Assembly: GCA_003246365.1 (NCBI GenBank)
Contig: QKAN01000190.1
Span: 57,015-121,014 of the forward strand
Direction: 5' to 3'
DNA from: Clostridia bacterium
GTDB taxonomy: Bacteria > Bacillota > Clostridia > Christensenellales > CAG-138
Length of the DNA stretch: 64,000 bases
A program made the translations under genes and the position numbers. Below, piece after piece: positions 1-9,548 of the stretch; within the stretch, counting starts at the first letter, position 1, and every line of letters starts with the position of its first letter. The notes under the pieces were generated by a model. It was not told the DNA's origin, ran no database searches, and saw nothing but the letters and a program-made list of their open reading frames with translations.

Positions 1-1
1 T

Positions 2-388
2 ACGGTGACCGACGCGGTCGTCATCGGCTGTATGCAAGGCGTCGGTGTTCTGCCCGGCGTGTCGCGTTCCGGCAGCACGATTTCCGGTGCGCTCTTTACG
101 GGGTTAAACCGCAAAACCGCGGCGGACTTTTCCTTTCTGATGTCGATTCCGGCGATCCTTGGCGGCGCGGTGTTCGAGATTCCGGGTGCAATTGAAACTG
201 GAATGAGCGGCATGCACTGGACGACGCTCGTCGCCGGCATGATTGTTGCGGGATTGACGGGGTATTTCGCCATCAAGCTGATGATCTCCGCTGTCAAGAA
301 AAAGAAACTCTGGGGATTCGCGGCGTATACCGCCATACTCGGCGTGCTGATTCTGATTGACCAGTTCGCAACGCATCTGTTCTTCTAA
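2..388 (+). CDS. uppP: Undecaprenyl-diphosphatase (UppP/BacA), 5'-truncated by window edge
   Basis: Translation contains GVSRSGSTISGALFTGLNRKTAADFSFLMSIPAILGG, the conserved UppP C-terminal motif region; frame is open to the window start. Confidence 0.93.
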   Translation, partial: TVTDAVVIGCMQGVGVLPGVSRSGSTISGALFTGLNRKTAADFSFLMSIPAILGGAVFEIPGAIETGMSGMHWTTLVAGMIVAGLTGYFAIKLMISAVKKKKLWGFAAYTAILGVLILIDQFATHLFF

Positions 389-401
389 AGAAAACGCATT
401 T

Positions 402-433
402 AAAAACCGGCGGGAGCTCCCGCCGGTTTTTTT
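402..433. terminator. Bidirectional intrinsic terminator between convergent genes
   Basis: AAAACCGGCGGGAGCTCCCGCCGGTTTTTTT: perfect GC-rich palindrome with T tract. Confidence 0.9.
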
Positions 434-441
434 GCTTATGG

Positions 442-951
442 CTAAAGTTGAATGATATAGCGTACCGCCTGCAGCTCAATTTCGATGGTTACCGTTTGGC
501 GCGCGCCGTCGCGGCGCATACCCTGCGATTCATAAAACGAGATTGCGCGGAGATTTTCTTCCAACACCCAGCAGCAAAGATGTGTGAACCCTTGCGTGCG
601 TGCTTCGCTTTTCAGGTGTTGAAGTAAATGTTTTCCGTAGCCAAGCCGCCAAACTTCCGGCAGAAAATAGAAAAAACTGAATTCCGCCGTGTTGGTTAAA
701 TCCTGATCGCGCGTCGGGTGCAGATCCGCCGTGCCGACGGGTATGCTGTCCGCTTCCAGCAGATAACAGCGCAGGCTTGCCGTGTGGCGCAATCCTTCGG
801 CAAGCTGCCGCTCGCGCGGCAGGCGATCCAGCTTATCCAGATAGCTCTGTGGCACGATGCCCGCGTAGGCTTTTTTCCATGCAGAATTGATGATTGAGGC
901 GATAACGGGCGCATCATCGACGGAAGCGGGACGGATTTTAATTTCATTCAT
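442..951 (-). CDS. GNAT family N-acetyltransferase
   Basis: MNEIKIRPASVDDAPVIASIINSAW...LPEVWRLGYGKHLLQHLKSEARTQGFTHLCCWVLEENLRAISFYESQGM; start chosen behind an AGGAGG Shine-Dalgarno. Confidence 0.85.
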   Translation of the reverse strand: MNEIKIRPASVDDAPVIASIINSAWKKAYAGIVPQSYLDKLDRLPRERQLAEGLRHTASLRCYLLEADSIPVGTADLHPTRDQDLTNTAEFSFFYFLPEVWRLGYGKHLLQHLKSEARTQGFTHLCCWVLEENLRAISFYESQGMRRDGARQTVTIEIELQAVRYIIQL

Positions 952-1023
952 AATATCCTCCTGCATCTGCCGGGAACGAACCCGTCGTTGCTGCATCATT
1001 GATATTGTTTTGCGAATGCGCGG

Positions 1024-2241
1024 TTATTGCGCGGTTGGCGGAGCAACCGGCGGAACCGCGTGTTTATGTTTGGGTTCCACCTCGATTTCGCCCGCTTTAA
1101 TGAGCGAGAACTTGGTTACGATCGGGCCGACCAGCTCGTAAATTAGCGTTGCGCAGAGGATGACGGCCTGAATGGACGCGCCATATTCCGGCAGCTCGCG
1201 CACAACCAGCTGCGCAATACCGATTGCGACGCCGGCTTGCGGGATGAGCGAGAAGCCGAGATATTTTCGTATTTTATGCGATGTTTTGGAAATTGTGCAG
1301 CCGATGAACGCGCCGAAATATTTGCCCAGTACACGCGTGATAATGTACACAACGCCGATTACGCCGAGAGACGGCAAAACGGAAACGTTCAGCTCCGCGC
1401 CGGAGAGCACGAAAAACAGCATGAACAGCGGGGGCGTCCAGGCGTCCGCTTGCTCAAGCGTTTGAATCGCGTCGTCACGCAGGTTGACATAGGTTGCGCC
1501 GATTGCCATGCAGACAAGCAGATGGGACAGATTGAACTGCTGCGCAAGACCAACACCGAGCAGCACCGCCGCAATGCTGATGGTAAGGCGGTTGGCACGA
1601 CTCTTGAAAAACCGGTTGGAGAGCGCGACCAGCAATCCGATAACCGCGCCGCCGCCGAGTGAGAATACGATTTCCAATACGGGATCGACGATGGTGGTCA
1701 TCACGTTGAATGCTTCGCCGTTTTGAATCATTTTCGCAACAGAGACCGAAAGCGCATAGGCCATGAGCCCGATCGCGTCGTCCATCGCAACGACGGGCAG
1801 CAATGTGCTGGTCAGTTCGCCCTTTGCGTGATATTGCCGAACGACAAGCAGCGTTGCCGCAGGCGCAGTCGCCGCGGCAATTGCGCCGAGGCAGAGCGCC
1901 ATCGGAACCGGAAACCCGAGCAAGCTCACAACGACGTCAACCAGAATTACGGCGCCGAGCGCTTCGCAAGCCGTGATGACGAGAATCTTGCTGCCGATTG
2001 CCCGGATATGCGCGAGTTTAAATTCACTGCCGATGGAAAAGGCGATAAAGCCCAGCGCCGCGACGGTGATGACGTCCAGCGTTGCAAGCGCATCGACGGA
2101 GATCAGTTTGAAACAATACGGTCCGATCAAAAGACCCGCAACAAGGTATCCCGTTACGTTCGGAAGATTGACTAGTTTGGCGACGCGGGTTAAAAGAAGT
2201 CCCGCGATCATGGCAAGAGAAATAATGAATAACGTATGCAT
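1024..2241 (-). CDS. Cation:proton antiporter (CPA2/KefB-type membrane domain)
   Basis: Polytopic protein with LLTRVAKLVNLPNVTGYLVAGLLIGPY and GAIAAATAPAATLLVVRQYHAKG typical of Na+/H+ exchanger-family transporters. Confidence 0.85.
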   Translation of the reverse strand: MHTLFIISLAMIAGLLLTRVAKLVNLPNVTGYLVAGLLIGPYCFKLISVDALATLDVITVAALGFIAFSIGSEFKLAHIRAIGSKILVITACEALGAVILVDVVVSLLGFPVPMALCLGAIAAATAPAATLLVVRQYHAKGELTSTLLPVVAMDDAIGLMAYALSVSVAKMIQNGEAFNVMTTIVDPVLEIVFSLGGGAVIGLLVALSNRFFKSRANRLTISIAAVLLGVGLAQQFNLSHLLVCMAIGATYVNLRDDAIQTLEQADAWTPPLFMLFFVLSGAELNVSVLPSLGVIGVVYIITRVLGKYFGAFIGCTISKTSHKIRKYLGFSLIPQAGVAIGIAQLVVRELPEYGASIQAVILCATLIYELVGPIVTKFSLIKAGEIEVEPKHKHAVPPVAPPTAQ

Positions 2242-2242
2242 G

Positions 2243-2590
2243 TTACTTGTGCGAAACTCCTTCCCAGTTCATAACCGGCACGGTGAAAAAGATACCGGTA
2301 TTCGGGCCGTGAAGATCTCCAGCAACGCTGTGAATAATGTCTTTCACAAGGGGAACGTCTTCGTCTTTCAGCACGATCAATATCATCTTGTTCGTTTGAC
2401 GGCAGGGGTTGATGAACTGACGAAGCGAGCCGAAAATCGGCGGGGCGTCTTCCGCGTTGCATTCGCTCAGCGTGGTGAGCATACCTTGGCAGTCGACAAC
2501 GCTTGCGCCTTTTAACCCGGCTTCCATCATTTTGGTAAAAATCGGCGTAACGCTTTCCTCATGGTTGGTGATATGGACAAAGAGCTGCAT
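2243..2590 (-). CDS. PII-like small signalling protein (putative)
   Basis: 115 aa, MQLFVHITNHEESVTPIFTKMMEAGLKGASVV...GPNTGIFFTVPVMNWEGV; size and motif layout resemble PII-like proteins; immediately upstream of the antiporter gene (1-nt gap). Confidence 0.5.
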   Translation of the reverse strand: MQLFVHITNHEESVTPIFTKMMEAGLKGASVVDCQGMLTTLSECNAEDAPPIFGSLRQFINPCRQTNKMILIVLKDEDVPLVKDIIHSVAGDLHGPNTGIFFTVPVMNWEGVSHK

Positions 2591-2782
2591 AGACCCGTCT
2601 CCTTTTCAGCGACGCAGGCGTTTTTTGTGTTGGAGCAATCGCCTTTTCGCGCCGCATTATTCGATGTGTTTTCGACTTGGTAACAATAGAAAACTACGCC
2701 GATTTACCGCGTTTGTCAATAGACGCACGCGTGTTGCGCGTGCGTCTAAATGATTTAACCGTATTCTATTATTTTATTTGGT

Positions 2783-3760
2783 TTACTTGCTTTCGCCGCG
2801 TTTCAGGTGCCCGTGACCGTGGCAATAAATCTGGCGGTTGTCCAGCGCCCACTGCCGCTCGGAAAATGCGCCGACGGATACACCGGAGAGCGCATCAAAC
2901 ATTTCATACATCTTGCTGTCGAGCAAGTCGATTTCTGCGAGCACTTCCGCCTCCGGAAACATTGGCAGTTTCGGACTGCCAAACTCCGCCTGTCCGTGAT
3001 GCGCCAGCAGCATGTGCTCCACCAGCATTGCGGTTTCTTCCGGCACGCCGAGCATTTCGCAGGCGGCGGAAACATCCGATATGCCGATGGATATATGTCC
3101 GACCAGTTGCCCGCGTGCGGTGTATCCGCTCGCGATGCCAAGCTCGCCGGTTTCCAATTCCTTGAGTTTGCCGATATCGTGCAGAATTGCGCCGGTATAA
3201 ATCAAATCCCCGTCCAGCGCGGGATAGATGTCGATGATGGACTTGGCGAGTTTCGTCAGCGTCCAGGTGTGGTGCAGCAGACCGCCGCGCGTTGCGTGAT
3301 GCAGCTTGACCGCAGCGGGGAAAAACAGAAGTTTGTCTTTGTTTTCCCGCATGATGTATTGCACCAACCGTCTTAAGTCGTCGTCCTGAAACTTTTCCGC
3401 AAGCGAAAACAGCTCGTCGAACAGCCATTCCGGATCAAACGGCGAACACGGCAGCAGTTTGGACATATCAACATCGTCCTCCGGCGTTACGCGGCGGATT
3501 TTGTCGATTTTGAGTTGTTCTGTGTCTTTCCAGATATTGATTGATCCGCGCACTTTGATGACGTCGTCCGGATCATAGGTGCCGTGCAGTTCTTTGCTGT
3601 AGTCCCAGAGTTTCGCGGCGCAGTCGCCTTCGCTGTCCGCAACGATTAAATCGAGGTATTCGGTTCCTTTTATATTGGTTTTTACGCTTACGCTTTTGAT
3701 GAGGCAGAATCCCTCGAATGTTTGTCCGTTGCTTTCGTTGAGTAAACGCATGCGGCTCAT
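2783..3760 (-). CDS. yhaM: 3'-5' exoribonuclease YhaM family (OB-fold + HD domain)
   Basis: OB-like N-terminus (FCLIKSVSVKTNIKGTEYLDLIVADSEGDCAAKLWDYSKE) and HD motif GAILHDIGKLKELETG. Confidence 0.85.
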   Translation of the reverse strand: MSRMRLLNESNGQTFEGFCLIKSVSVKTNIKGTEYLDLIVADSEGDCAAKLWDYSKELHGTYDPDDVIKVRGSINIWKDTEQLKIDKIRRVTPEDDVDMSKLLPCSPFDPEWLFDELFSLAEKFQDDDLRRLVQYIMRENKDKLLFFPAAVKLHHATRGGLLHHTWTLTKLAKSIIDIYPALDGDLIYTGAILHDIGKLKELETGELGIASGYTARGQLVGHISIGISDVSAACEMLGVPEETAMLVEHMLLAHHGQAEFGSPKLPMFPEAEVLAEIDLLDSKMYEMFDALSGVSVGAFSERQWALDNRQIYCHGHGHLKRGESK

Positions 3761-3857
3761 GATTGTTTTCCCCCTGGTCATTTGGCGCAATCACGCCTTT
3801 TTCTTAGTATAGCATACTCCCGTCCGCCCCGCGCAACCTTTCGCGCAATCCGCCGCG

Positions 3858-3886
3858 TTGCCAGCAACCGCCTTGTGTGGTAAAAT
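3858..3886 (+). promoter_or_regulatory. Sigma70/A-type promoter upstream of mnmG
   Basis: TTGCCA - 17 nt - TAAAAT with TGG extended -10. Confidence 0.65.
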
Positions 3887-3932
3887 GCGCGTGTGCATGG
3901 ACGCGGGACGATATTGATCGCGTCCAAAAGGA

Positions 3933-5849
3933 ATGGAACAAAGAAACCAAATGACATTTGATTCGCAAATTTACGACATCGTCGTTATCGGCGCGGGGCA
4001 CGCGGGGGTGGAAGCATCGCTTGCCTGCGCACGAATGGGGCAAAAGACGCTTCTATTAACATTAAACCTTGACTCGGTGGGGCTTATGCCCTGCAATCCG
4101 GCCATTGGCGGCACAGGAAAGGGGCATCTCGTGCGCGAGATTGACGCGCTCGGCGGAGAGATGGGTCTTGCCGCGGATGATACGCTGATTCAGATGCGCA
4201 TGCTCAACACCGGCAAAGGTCCGGCGGTGCATTCTCTGCGCGCGCAGATGGACAAACGCCGCTATCACGAGCGCGTGAAGCGCGCGATGGAAGAACAGGA
4301 AAACCTCACCCTCGTGCAAGGCGAGGCGAGCCGCTTTCGTACAGAAGGCGGACGCATCAGCGGAGTAGAGACCGCGGAAGGGTTTGTCTATGAGTGCCGC
4401 GCGGCTGTCGTCTGCGCGGGCGTTTATATGAAGAGCCGGATTCTCATCGGCGAGCTCGCGCGAAACAGCGGTCCCGCTGGATTGCTGCGGAGCGAAACGC
4501 TCTCGGATGCGCTCAAGGAACTCGGCGTTCCGTTGCAGCGGTTTAAAACGGGTACGCCCGCGCGCGTCAACGGATTAACACTCGATTACAACGAAATGGA
4601 ACGGCAGGACGGTGATGTACCGATGCCCGCGTTTTCGTTTCTCAACGGTAGACTGGAACGCGAACAGACGCCGTGCTATTTAACCTATACCAACGACGAA
4701 ACGCACCGCGTAATACTGGAAAATCTGCATCGTTCTGCCATGTACAGCGGAAAGATCAACGCGACGGGCACGCGATATTGTCCCAGCATCGAGGACAAGC
4801 TTGTTCGCTTTGCGGACAAGGAACGGCACCAGATTTTTATCGAACCGGAAGGAAACACGACCAACGAAATGTATGTACAGGGCATGAGCACGAGCCTGCC
4901 GGGCGAAGTGCAGATTGCGATGCTGCGCACCATGCCGGGATTGCACCGCTGCGAAGTGATGCGCCTTGGCTATGCGATTGAATACGACTGCATCGATCCG
5001 ACTGCGTTGGATGCTTCGCTGAATGTGCGCGCCGTGCCCGGTCTCTATCTGGCGGGACAGGTGAACGGCACAAGCGGATATGAGGAAGCCGCCGCGCAAG
5101 GTCTGCTCGCGGGCATCAATGCCGCGTTCTACTGCCGCGGGGAAGAACCGCTGACCCTCGGGCGCGATGAAGCATATCTTGGCGTACTGGTGGACGATCT
5201 TTCGGTCAAAGGAACGCCGGAACCGTATCGCATGATGACGTCGAGATGCGAATACCGTCTGCTGCTCCGACAGGACAATGCGGACGATCGGCTGACGCAC
5301 AAATCTCTGCGCACGGGGTTAATCTCCGCCGAGCGGTACGAGCGATTGATGCAAAAGCGCGAACGCGTAGAAACCGCATTGCTCTCTCTCGAAAAAAACG
5401 CGCCGCCGACGGAAACGCTCAAACAGCTTTTGATCGATCGCGGAGAGAGCGTGCCGCAAAATGGCGTAAAGTTATTCGATTTGCTCAAGCGCACAAACAT
5501 CCGCTATACCGATTTGCTTTCGATCTTCGATTCGCTTTCCCCGCTGGATTGGGAAACGGAAGAGCGCGTGGAAACCCTTGCGCGATATGACGGATATATC
5601 CAGAAACAGCAGGAGCAGGTCAACCGCAGCCGCGCGCTGGAAAACACGCCGCTGCCGCAGGACATCGACTATCTGACGCTGGACGGGCTTCGGTTGGAAG
5701 CGCGCCAGAAGCTCAACAAACATAAACCCGCGAACATCGGCATGGCGGGGCGCATCTCCGGCGTTACGCCGGCGGACGTAAACGTGCTGCTGATCTACCT
5801 GAAGCGCGGGTTTCACGCCGCGGAACCGAAAGGGGAGGAACGCGCTTGA
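3933..5849 (+). CDS. mnmG: tRNA uridine-5-carboxymethylaminomethyl(34) synthesis enzyme MnmG
   Basis: YDIVVIGAGHAGVEASLACARMGQKTLLLTLNLDSVGLMPCNPAIGGTGKGHLVREIDALGG. Confidence 0.98.
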   Translation: MEQRNQMTFDSQIYDIVVIGAGHAGVEASLACARMGQKTLLLTLNLDSVGLMPCNPAIGGTGKGHLVREIDALGGEMGLAADDTLIQMRMLNTGKGPAVHSLRAQMDKRRYHERVKRAMEEQENLTLVQGEASRFRTEGGRISGVETAEGFVYECRAAVVCAGVYMKSRILIGELARNSGPAGLLRSETLSDALKELGVPLQRFKTGTPARVNGLTLDYNEMERQDGDVPMPAFSFLNGRLEREQTPCYLTYTNDETHRVILENLHRSAMYSGKINATGTRYCPSIEDKLVRFADKERHQIFIEPEGNTTNEMYVQGMSTSLPGEVQIAMLRTMPGLHRCEVMRLGYAIEYDCIDPTALDASLNVRAVPGLYLAGQVNGTSGYEEAAAQGLLAGINAAFYCRGEEPLTLGRDEAYLGVLVDDLSVKGTPEPYRMMTSRCEYRLLLRQDNADDRLTHKSLRTGLISAERYERLMQKRERVETALLSLEKNAPPTETLKQLLIDRGESVPQNGVKLFDLLKRTNIRYTDLLSIFDSLSPLDWETEERVETLARYDGYIQKQQEQVNRSRALENTPLPQDIDYLTLDGLRLEARQKLNKHKPANIGMAGRISGVTPADVNVLLIYLKRGFHAAEPKGEERA

Positions 5850-6526
5850 TTCAAGAATTGCTATCACCGCTGCGTCCCGACCTGAAACCGGAGCAGTTAA
5901 ATCAGTTTGAAACCTATTTCAATATGCTCGCGGACTGGAACACGCGGGTAAACCTCACCGCGATTACCGACCCGGAAGGCGTTGTAAAAAAGCACTTTTT
6001 GGATTCGCTTGCCGCGGAACCATACTTAAAACCTGGTGCGCGCGTGATCGACGTCGGCACCGGTGCGGGGTTTCCCGGCGTGCCGCTGCTGATTGTGCGG
6101 CCGGATCTGAAAGTGACGCTGATGGACAGCCTGCAAAAACGGCTTGTATTTCTGGAAGCGCTATTAAATGAGCTAGGGTTATCGGCGGAGCGCGTACATG
6201 CGCGGGCCGAGGACGCAGGACAAAACCCGCTGTATCGGGAAAAATTTGACGTTGCGTTGACGCGCGCGGTGTCCGGCCTGCCCGCGCTTTGCGAACTGAC
6301 GCTGCCGCTGGTCAAAGTCGGCGGAATCAGCATTGCGTATAAGGGCGATGCAGAAGAAGAACTTCAGTCGGCAAACAATGCGCTGCAAATATTGCATGCA
6401 ACGGCGGAGCGCGTTTCGGTTTCTTCCGATTATGGTGCGCGGGAATTGGTTGTTTTAACGAAACACGGAGCAACACCGAAGCAATATCCCAGGAAAGCCG
6501 GAACGCCTTCGAAGAAACCGTTATAA
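5846..6526 (+). CDS. rsmG: 16S rRNA (guanine(527)-N7)-methyltransferase RsmG
   Basis: FNMLADWNTRVNLTAITDPEGVVKKHFLDSLA, VIDVGTGAGFPGVPLLI; TTG start overlapping the mnmG stop behind AGGGGAGGAA. Confidence 0.96.
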   Translation: MIQELLSPLRPDLKPEQLNQFETYFNMLADWNTRVNLTAITDPEGVVKKHFLDSLAAEPYLKPGARVIDVGTGAGFPGVPLLIVRPDLKVTLMDSLQKRLVFLEALLNELGLSAERVHARAEDAGQNPLYREKFDVALTRAVSGLPALCELTLPLVKVGGISIAYKGDAEEELQSANNALQILHATAERVSVSSDYGARELVVLTKHGATPKQYPRKAGTPSKKPL

Positions 6527-6593
6527 AAGCTTATATTATTCGAAACAAAATAGAAGAATTAATTTTGAAGTACTTGCTATAAAGGAAAAAGAG

Positions 6594-7598
6594 TTGGAGA
6601 GAAAAACTGCCGCAAAAAAAGCATCTCAAACACGAAATGCGAAAATGACAACCGCATCGATTACGGCCGGCGTTGCCGGCCTTCTTCTCGCCGCCTGGCT
6701 TATCTATGGCACGGTGAGCATCGATCCCTTTCTTTGGGGAATTTTTACGGAAGAGATGATCGCCGCGCTCTGCGCGCTGTTTGCGTTGAGACTGTTGTGC
6801 TTTTTGCGGTTCCCCAAATGGATAACGATCGCCTCGGTAGCGGTGCTGCCCGCCGTAATTGCGCTATACGGGGCGCTTTCGCTGCCGGAAGATATCGCGG
6901 GTTTTCTTCGTGCGCTTTGTCTGGCATCCGCGGTGCTGTTTGCTCTGATGGCTGCAACAGAATTGGACAATAAGCCGGACGGGGTGTTGCTTTCGGCGGT
7001 GTTTGCTGCGGTTTGCATGCCGGTACTGCTTTCTGCTCAAACGAGGTTGATTGACGAAATGATGCGCGCGTTGGTGATGGGCGGCATCTATTTGAGCGTT
7101 TTAGCGCTGCGCCGGAAATCAACGGGTATTGCGGCGCTTGCGTCTGTGCCGGTTGCGCTTGCGGGCGCGGCGGGATTTTACGCCGCGTTTGCCGGACTCG
7201 GAACAGGAATCGGACTGCTGTTGCTTGCGCCGAAACGGAAACGAAGCGGATGGGTGTTGGCTGCCGTATTGTTGGTTGCGCTGCCGGTTGCGGTTCGGCT
7301 TTTTGCAGGCGCACTGTTGCCGGAATCGAATATGATATTTGCGCAAAACACGGCAGTTGCGGGTGCGTTTACGGAATTGGTGAAAACGCATTTGCTGCGC
7401 GCGCTTGCGCTGGGACTTTTGCTGATATCGATCCGATTTTTTATTCGGCGGGAAGACGCGGCGATTCCCTTGGTTCTTGCGCTGGCGGGTTGTGCTGTGT
7501 TTCGACTTTTGTTTTTCGCCATTGCGCCGGATGTCTGGATGGATGCGCTCCCGCTTTGCGTGCTTGCCGGCGTAGGCGTGGCAAAGACCGCTCGCTGA
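6594..7598 (+). CDS. Hypothetical polytopic membrane protein
   Basis: 334 aa, multiple hydrophobic segments, TTG start; no family recognised. Confidence 0.6.
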   Translation: MERKTAAKKASQTRNAKMTTASITAGVAGLLLAAWLIYGTVSIDPFLWGIFTEEMIAALCALFALRLLCFLRFPKWITIASVAVLPAVIALYGALSLPEDIAGFLRALCLASAVLFALMAATELDNKPDGVLLSAVFAAVCMPVLLSAQTRLIDEMMRALVMGGIYLSVLALRRKSTGIAALASVPVALAGAAGFYAAFAGLGTGIGLLLLAPKRKRSGWVLAAVLLVALPVAVRLFAGALLPESNMIFAQNTAVAGAFTELVKTHLLRALALGLLLISIRFFIRREDAAIPLVLALAGCAVFRLLFFAIAPDVWMDALPLCVLAGVGVAKTAR

Positions 7599-7733
7599 CC
7601 GGCTTGTTGACTTTGAAAAGACATAATCTGTTCTTGATAACGCCGCATTTCGCGGCGTTTTATCGCATAGAATAGTTACGAAATCTATCGCCGGGAAAAA
7701 ACGCGTTAGAAACGTCCAATGTACTGCTTGATT

Positions 7734-7762
7734 TTGTTTTACAGTCGGCTCGGTGGTATAAT
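7734..7762 (+). promoter_or_regulatory. Promoter of the three-gene GT-C-like operon
   Basis: TTGTTT - 17 nt - TATAAT with TGG extended -10. Confidence 0.65.
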
Positions 7763-7925
7763 GCTTGTAAAGCGAATTGGAAATACAAAAATGCGACTGA
7801 TTTCAGATGGGATATTGCTGGATGCCAAACCTAGATAGAATCATGATTCGTGGAGCGATCAATGATCGCCTGATATCGACTAATAGCCATCGATATTCCG
7901 CGTCGCTCAGAGGAAAAAGAATGAT

Positions 7926-9548
7926 ATGAACAGAAAACCAATGGCTGCAAAAATTGAGAGAACGGTTACGGCGCGCGCGGCGAGCACACTGGAAATCATC
8001 GCTCTTTGCGCGGTGCTTCTCGCGGCCCTAATGCTGAGCGTTACCAGCTTGACGACAACGAATGTGATTGATTCGACGCAATACAGCGCCCAACACATTC
8101 TTGCCCAGAAAGATTCTTTGCTGCTCAACCTTGCTGTAGCAATTGTGGCAATTGCTGCGTTTCGAATTCTGCGTGTTGCGCACGTTTCGAAATCTTTTAT
8201 GATAACCGCATCCGTCTTATGTTTCCTTGCGCTTGCCGCTTTCGGCTCTGCGTGGTCTCTTATGATGCGCGCAACGCCAATATCTGATCAGAGTGTACTA
8301 TTGAATGCTGCGGTAACCATGTGGACGGGAGATCGTTCTATTCTGCGGGACCTTGCTAGTTACGAGCATTTTTACTTTGTCCGGTTCCCGTTTCAATTTG
8401 GCTTTTTGAGTTTTCTTGAACTGGTCGTCCGCTGCTTAGGCGAAATGAACACGATGGTATTCCTGCCAATCATCAATATTTTTCTTTTGATATCAGGATA
8501 TGCCGTGTTGTTGATGACGACCGACCGCCTCTTTCAAGACAATCGCATTACGTTTCTTACGTTGGTTTTGCTCTGCCTCTGTCCGCAGCCACTGTTTGCC
8601 TGCGTCTGGCTCTATGGTTTGATTCCCGCGCTTGCGTTTACGCTCTGGAGCGTCTATTTTGCGGTTCGGTATTTAAAAGACGAAAAAACCCGTTTCGCGG
8701 TTTTTGCCGCTGTGTTTTCAGCAATTGCGGTTTATCTGAAACCCAACGCTTGGATTGGCGCCGCAGCGATTGCAATTGTGTTTCTATTGCATGCGCTGAA
8801 AACGCGCGGTTGGAAACCCGCCGTTGCCGCAATTCTTTTACTGGTTGCCTGCTATCCTCTGCCAAAGATTGCGCAGGCAGTCTATGAAGATCGAATCGGG
8901 GTAACGTTCGGAAAAGGATATCCGATGTCGAGCTGGATGGCGATGGGTATGCGCGACAGTTGGATGGCGGCGGGCTGGTATAACGAATATTCCAAGGATA
9001 TGTATTATACCTATGGAACGGATTTGGAAGCGATTGGCGAGCAAAATGCGGCTGACATAGCGGAAAGCCTGCAAGCGTTCGCGGACAATCCGGAAGAAGC
9101 ATATGATTTTTATCAGGAAAAATTCGCGTCGCAATGGAACGAGCCGACGTTTGAAAGCCTTTGGATCGCAATCGTTTGTAACCCATATGACGATGCGGAA
9201 CGGTCGACGCTGGCGCAGAGTTTATATGACGGACGCTGGCCGGGTGTGATGCTTGAAAAAGAAATGAACTATACGCTGCAAACGCTTTATATTGGCTTTG
9301 CGCTGGGTGCGATTTTGCTGCTGCGAAAACGCGAAAGCGCACAGTTAATCTTTCCGCTTGCGATTCTTGGCGGCGTATTGTTTCATCTGTTGTTTGAGGC
9401 AAATTCGAAATATACGTTAACCTATTTGCCGATGTTCGCGCCAATTGCCGCATACGGAATATTGATGTTTGGCATAAACGCAAAGCAATGGTTCATACGC
9501 GAAGGGAACCCCGCCGGAAAGGGAAAAAATGGAGCCGCTGTCAATTAA
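7926..9548 (+). CDS. Polytopic glycosyltransferase-like (GT-C/GT39-type) membrane protein, paralog 1
   Basis: Multi-TM; shares YLKPNAWI, PLPKIAQ, FGKGYPMSSWMAMGM and SQWNEPTFESLWI blocks with the next two ORFs. Confidence 0.65.
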   Translation: MNRKPMAAKIERTVTARAASTLEIIALCAVLLAALMLSVTSLTTTNVIDSTQYSAQHILAQKDSLLLNLAVAIVAIAAFRILRVAHVSKSFMITASVLCFLALAAFGSAWSLMMRATPISDQSVLLNAAVTMWTGDRSILRDLASYEHFYFVRFPFQFGFLSFLELVVRCLGEMNTMVFLPIINIFLLISGYAVLLMTTDRLFQDNRITFLTLVLLCLCPQPLFACVWLYGLIPALAFTLWSVYFAVRYLKDEKTRFAVFAAVFSAIAVYLKPNAWIGAAAIAIVFLLHALKTRGWKPAVAAILLLVACYPLPKIAQAVYEDRIGVTFGKGYPMSSWMAMGMRDSWMAAGWYNEYSKDMYYTYGTDLEAIGEQNAADIAESLQAFADNPEEAYDFYQEKFASQWNEPTFESLWIAIVCNPYDDAERSTLAQSLYDGRWPGVMLEKEMNYTLQTLYIGFALGAILLLRKRESAQLIFPLAILGGVLFHLLFEANSKYTLTYLPMFAPIAAYGILMFGINAKQWFIREGNPAGKGKNGAAVN

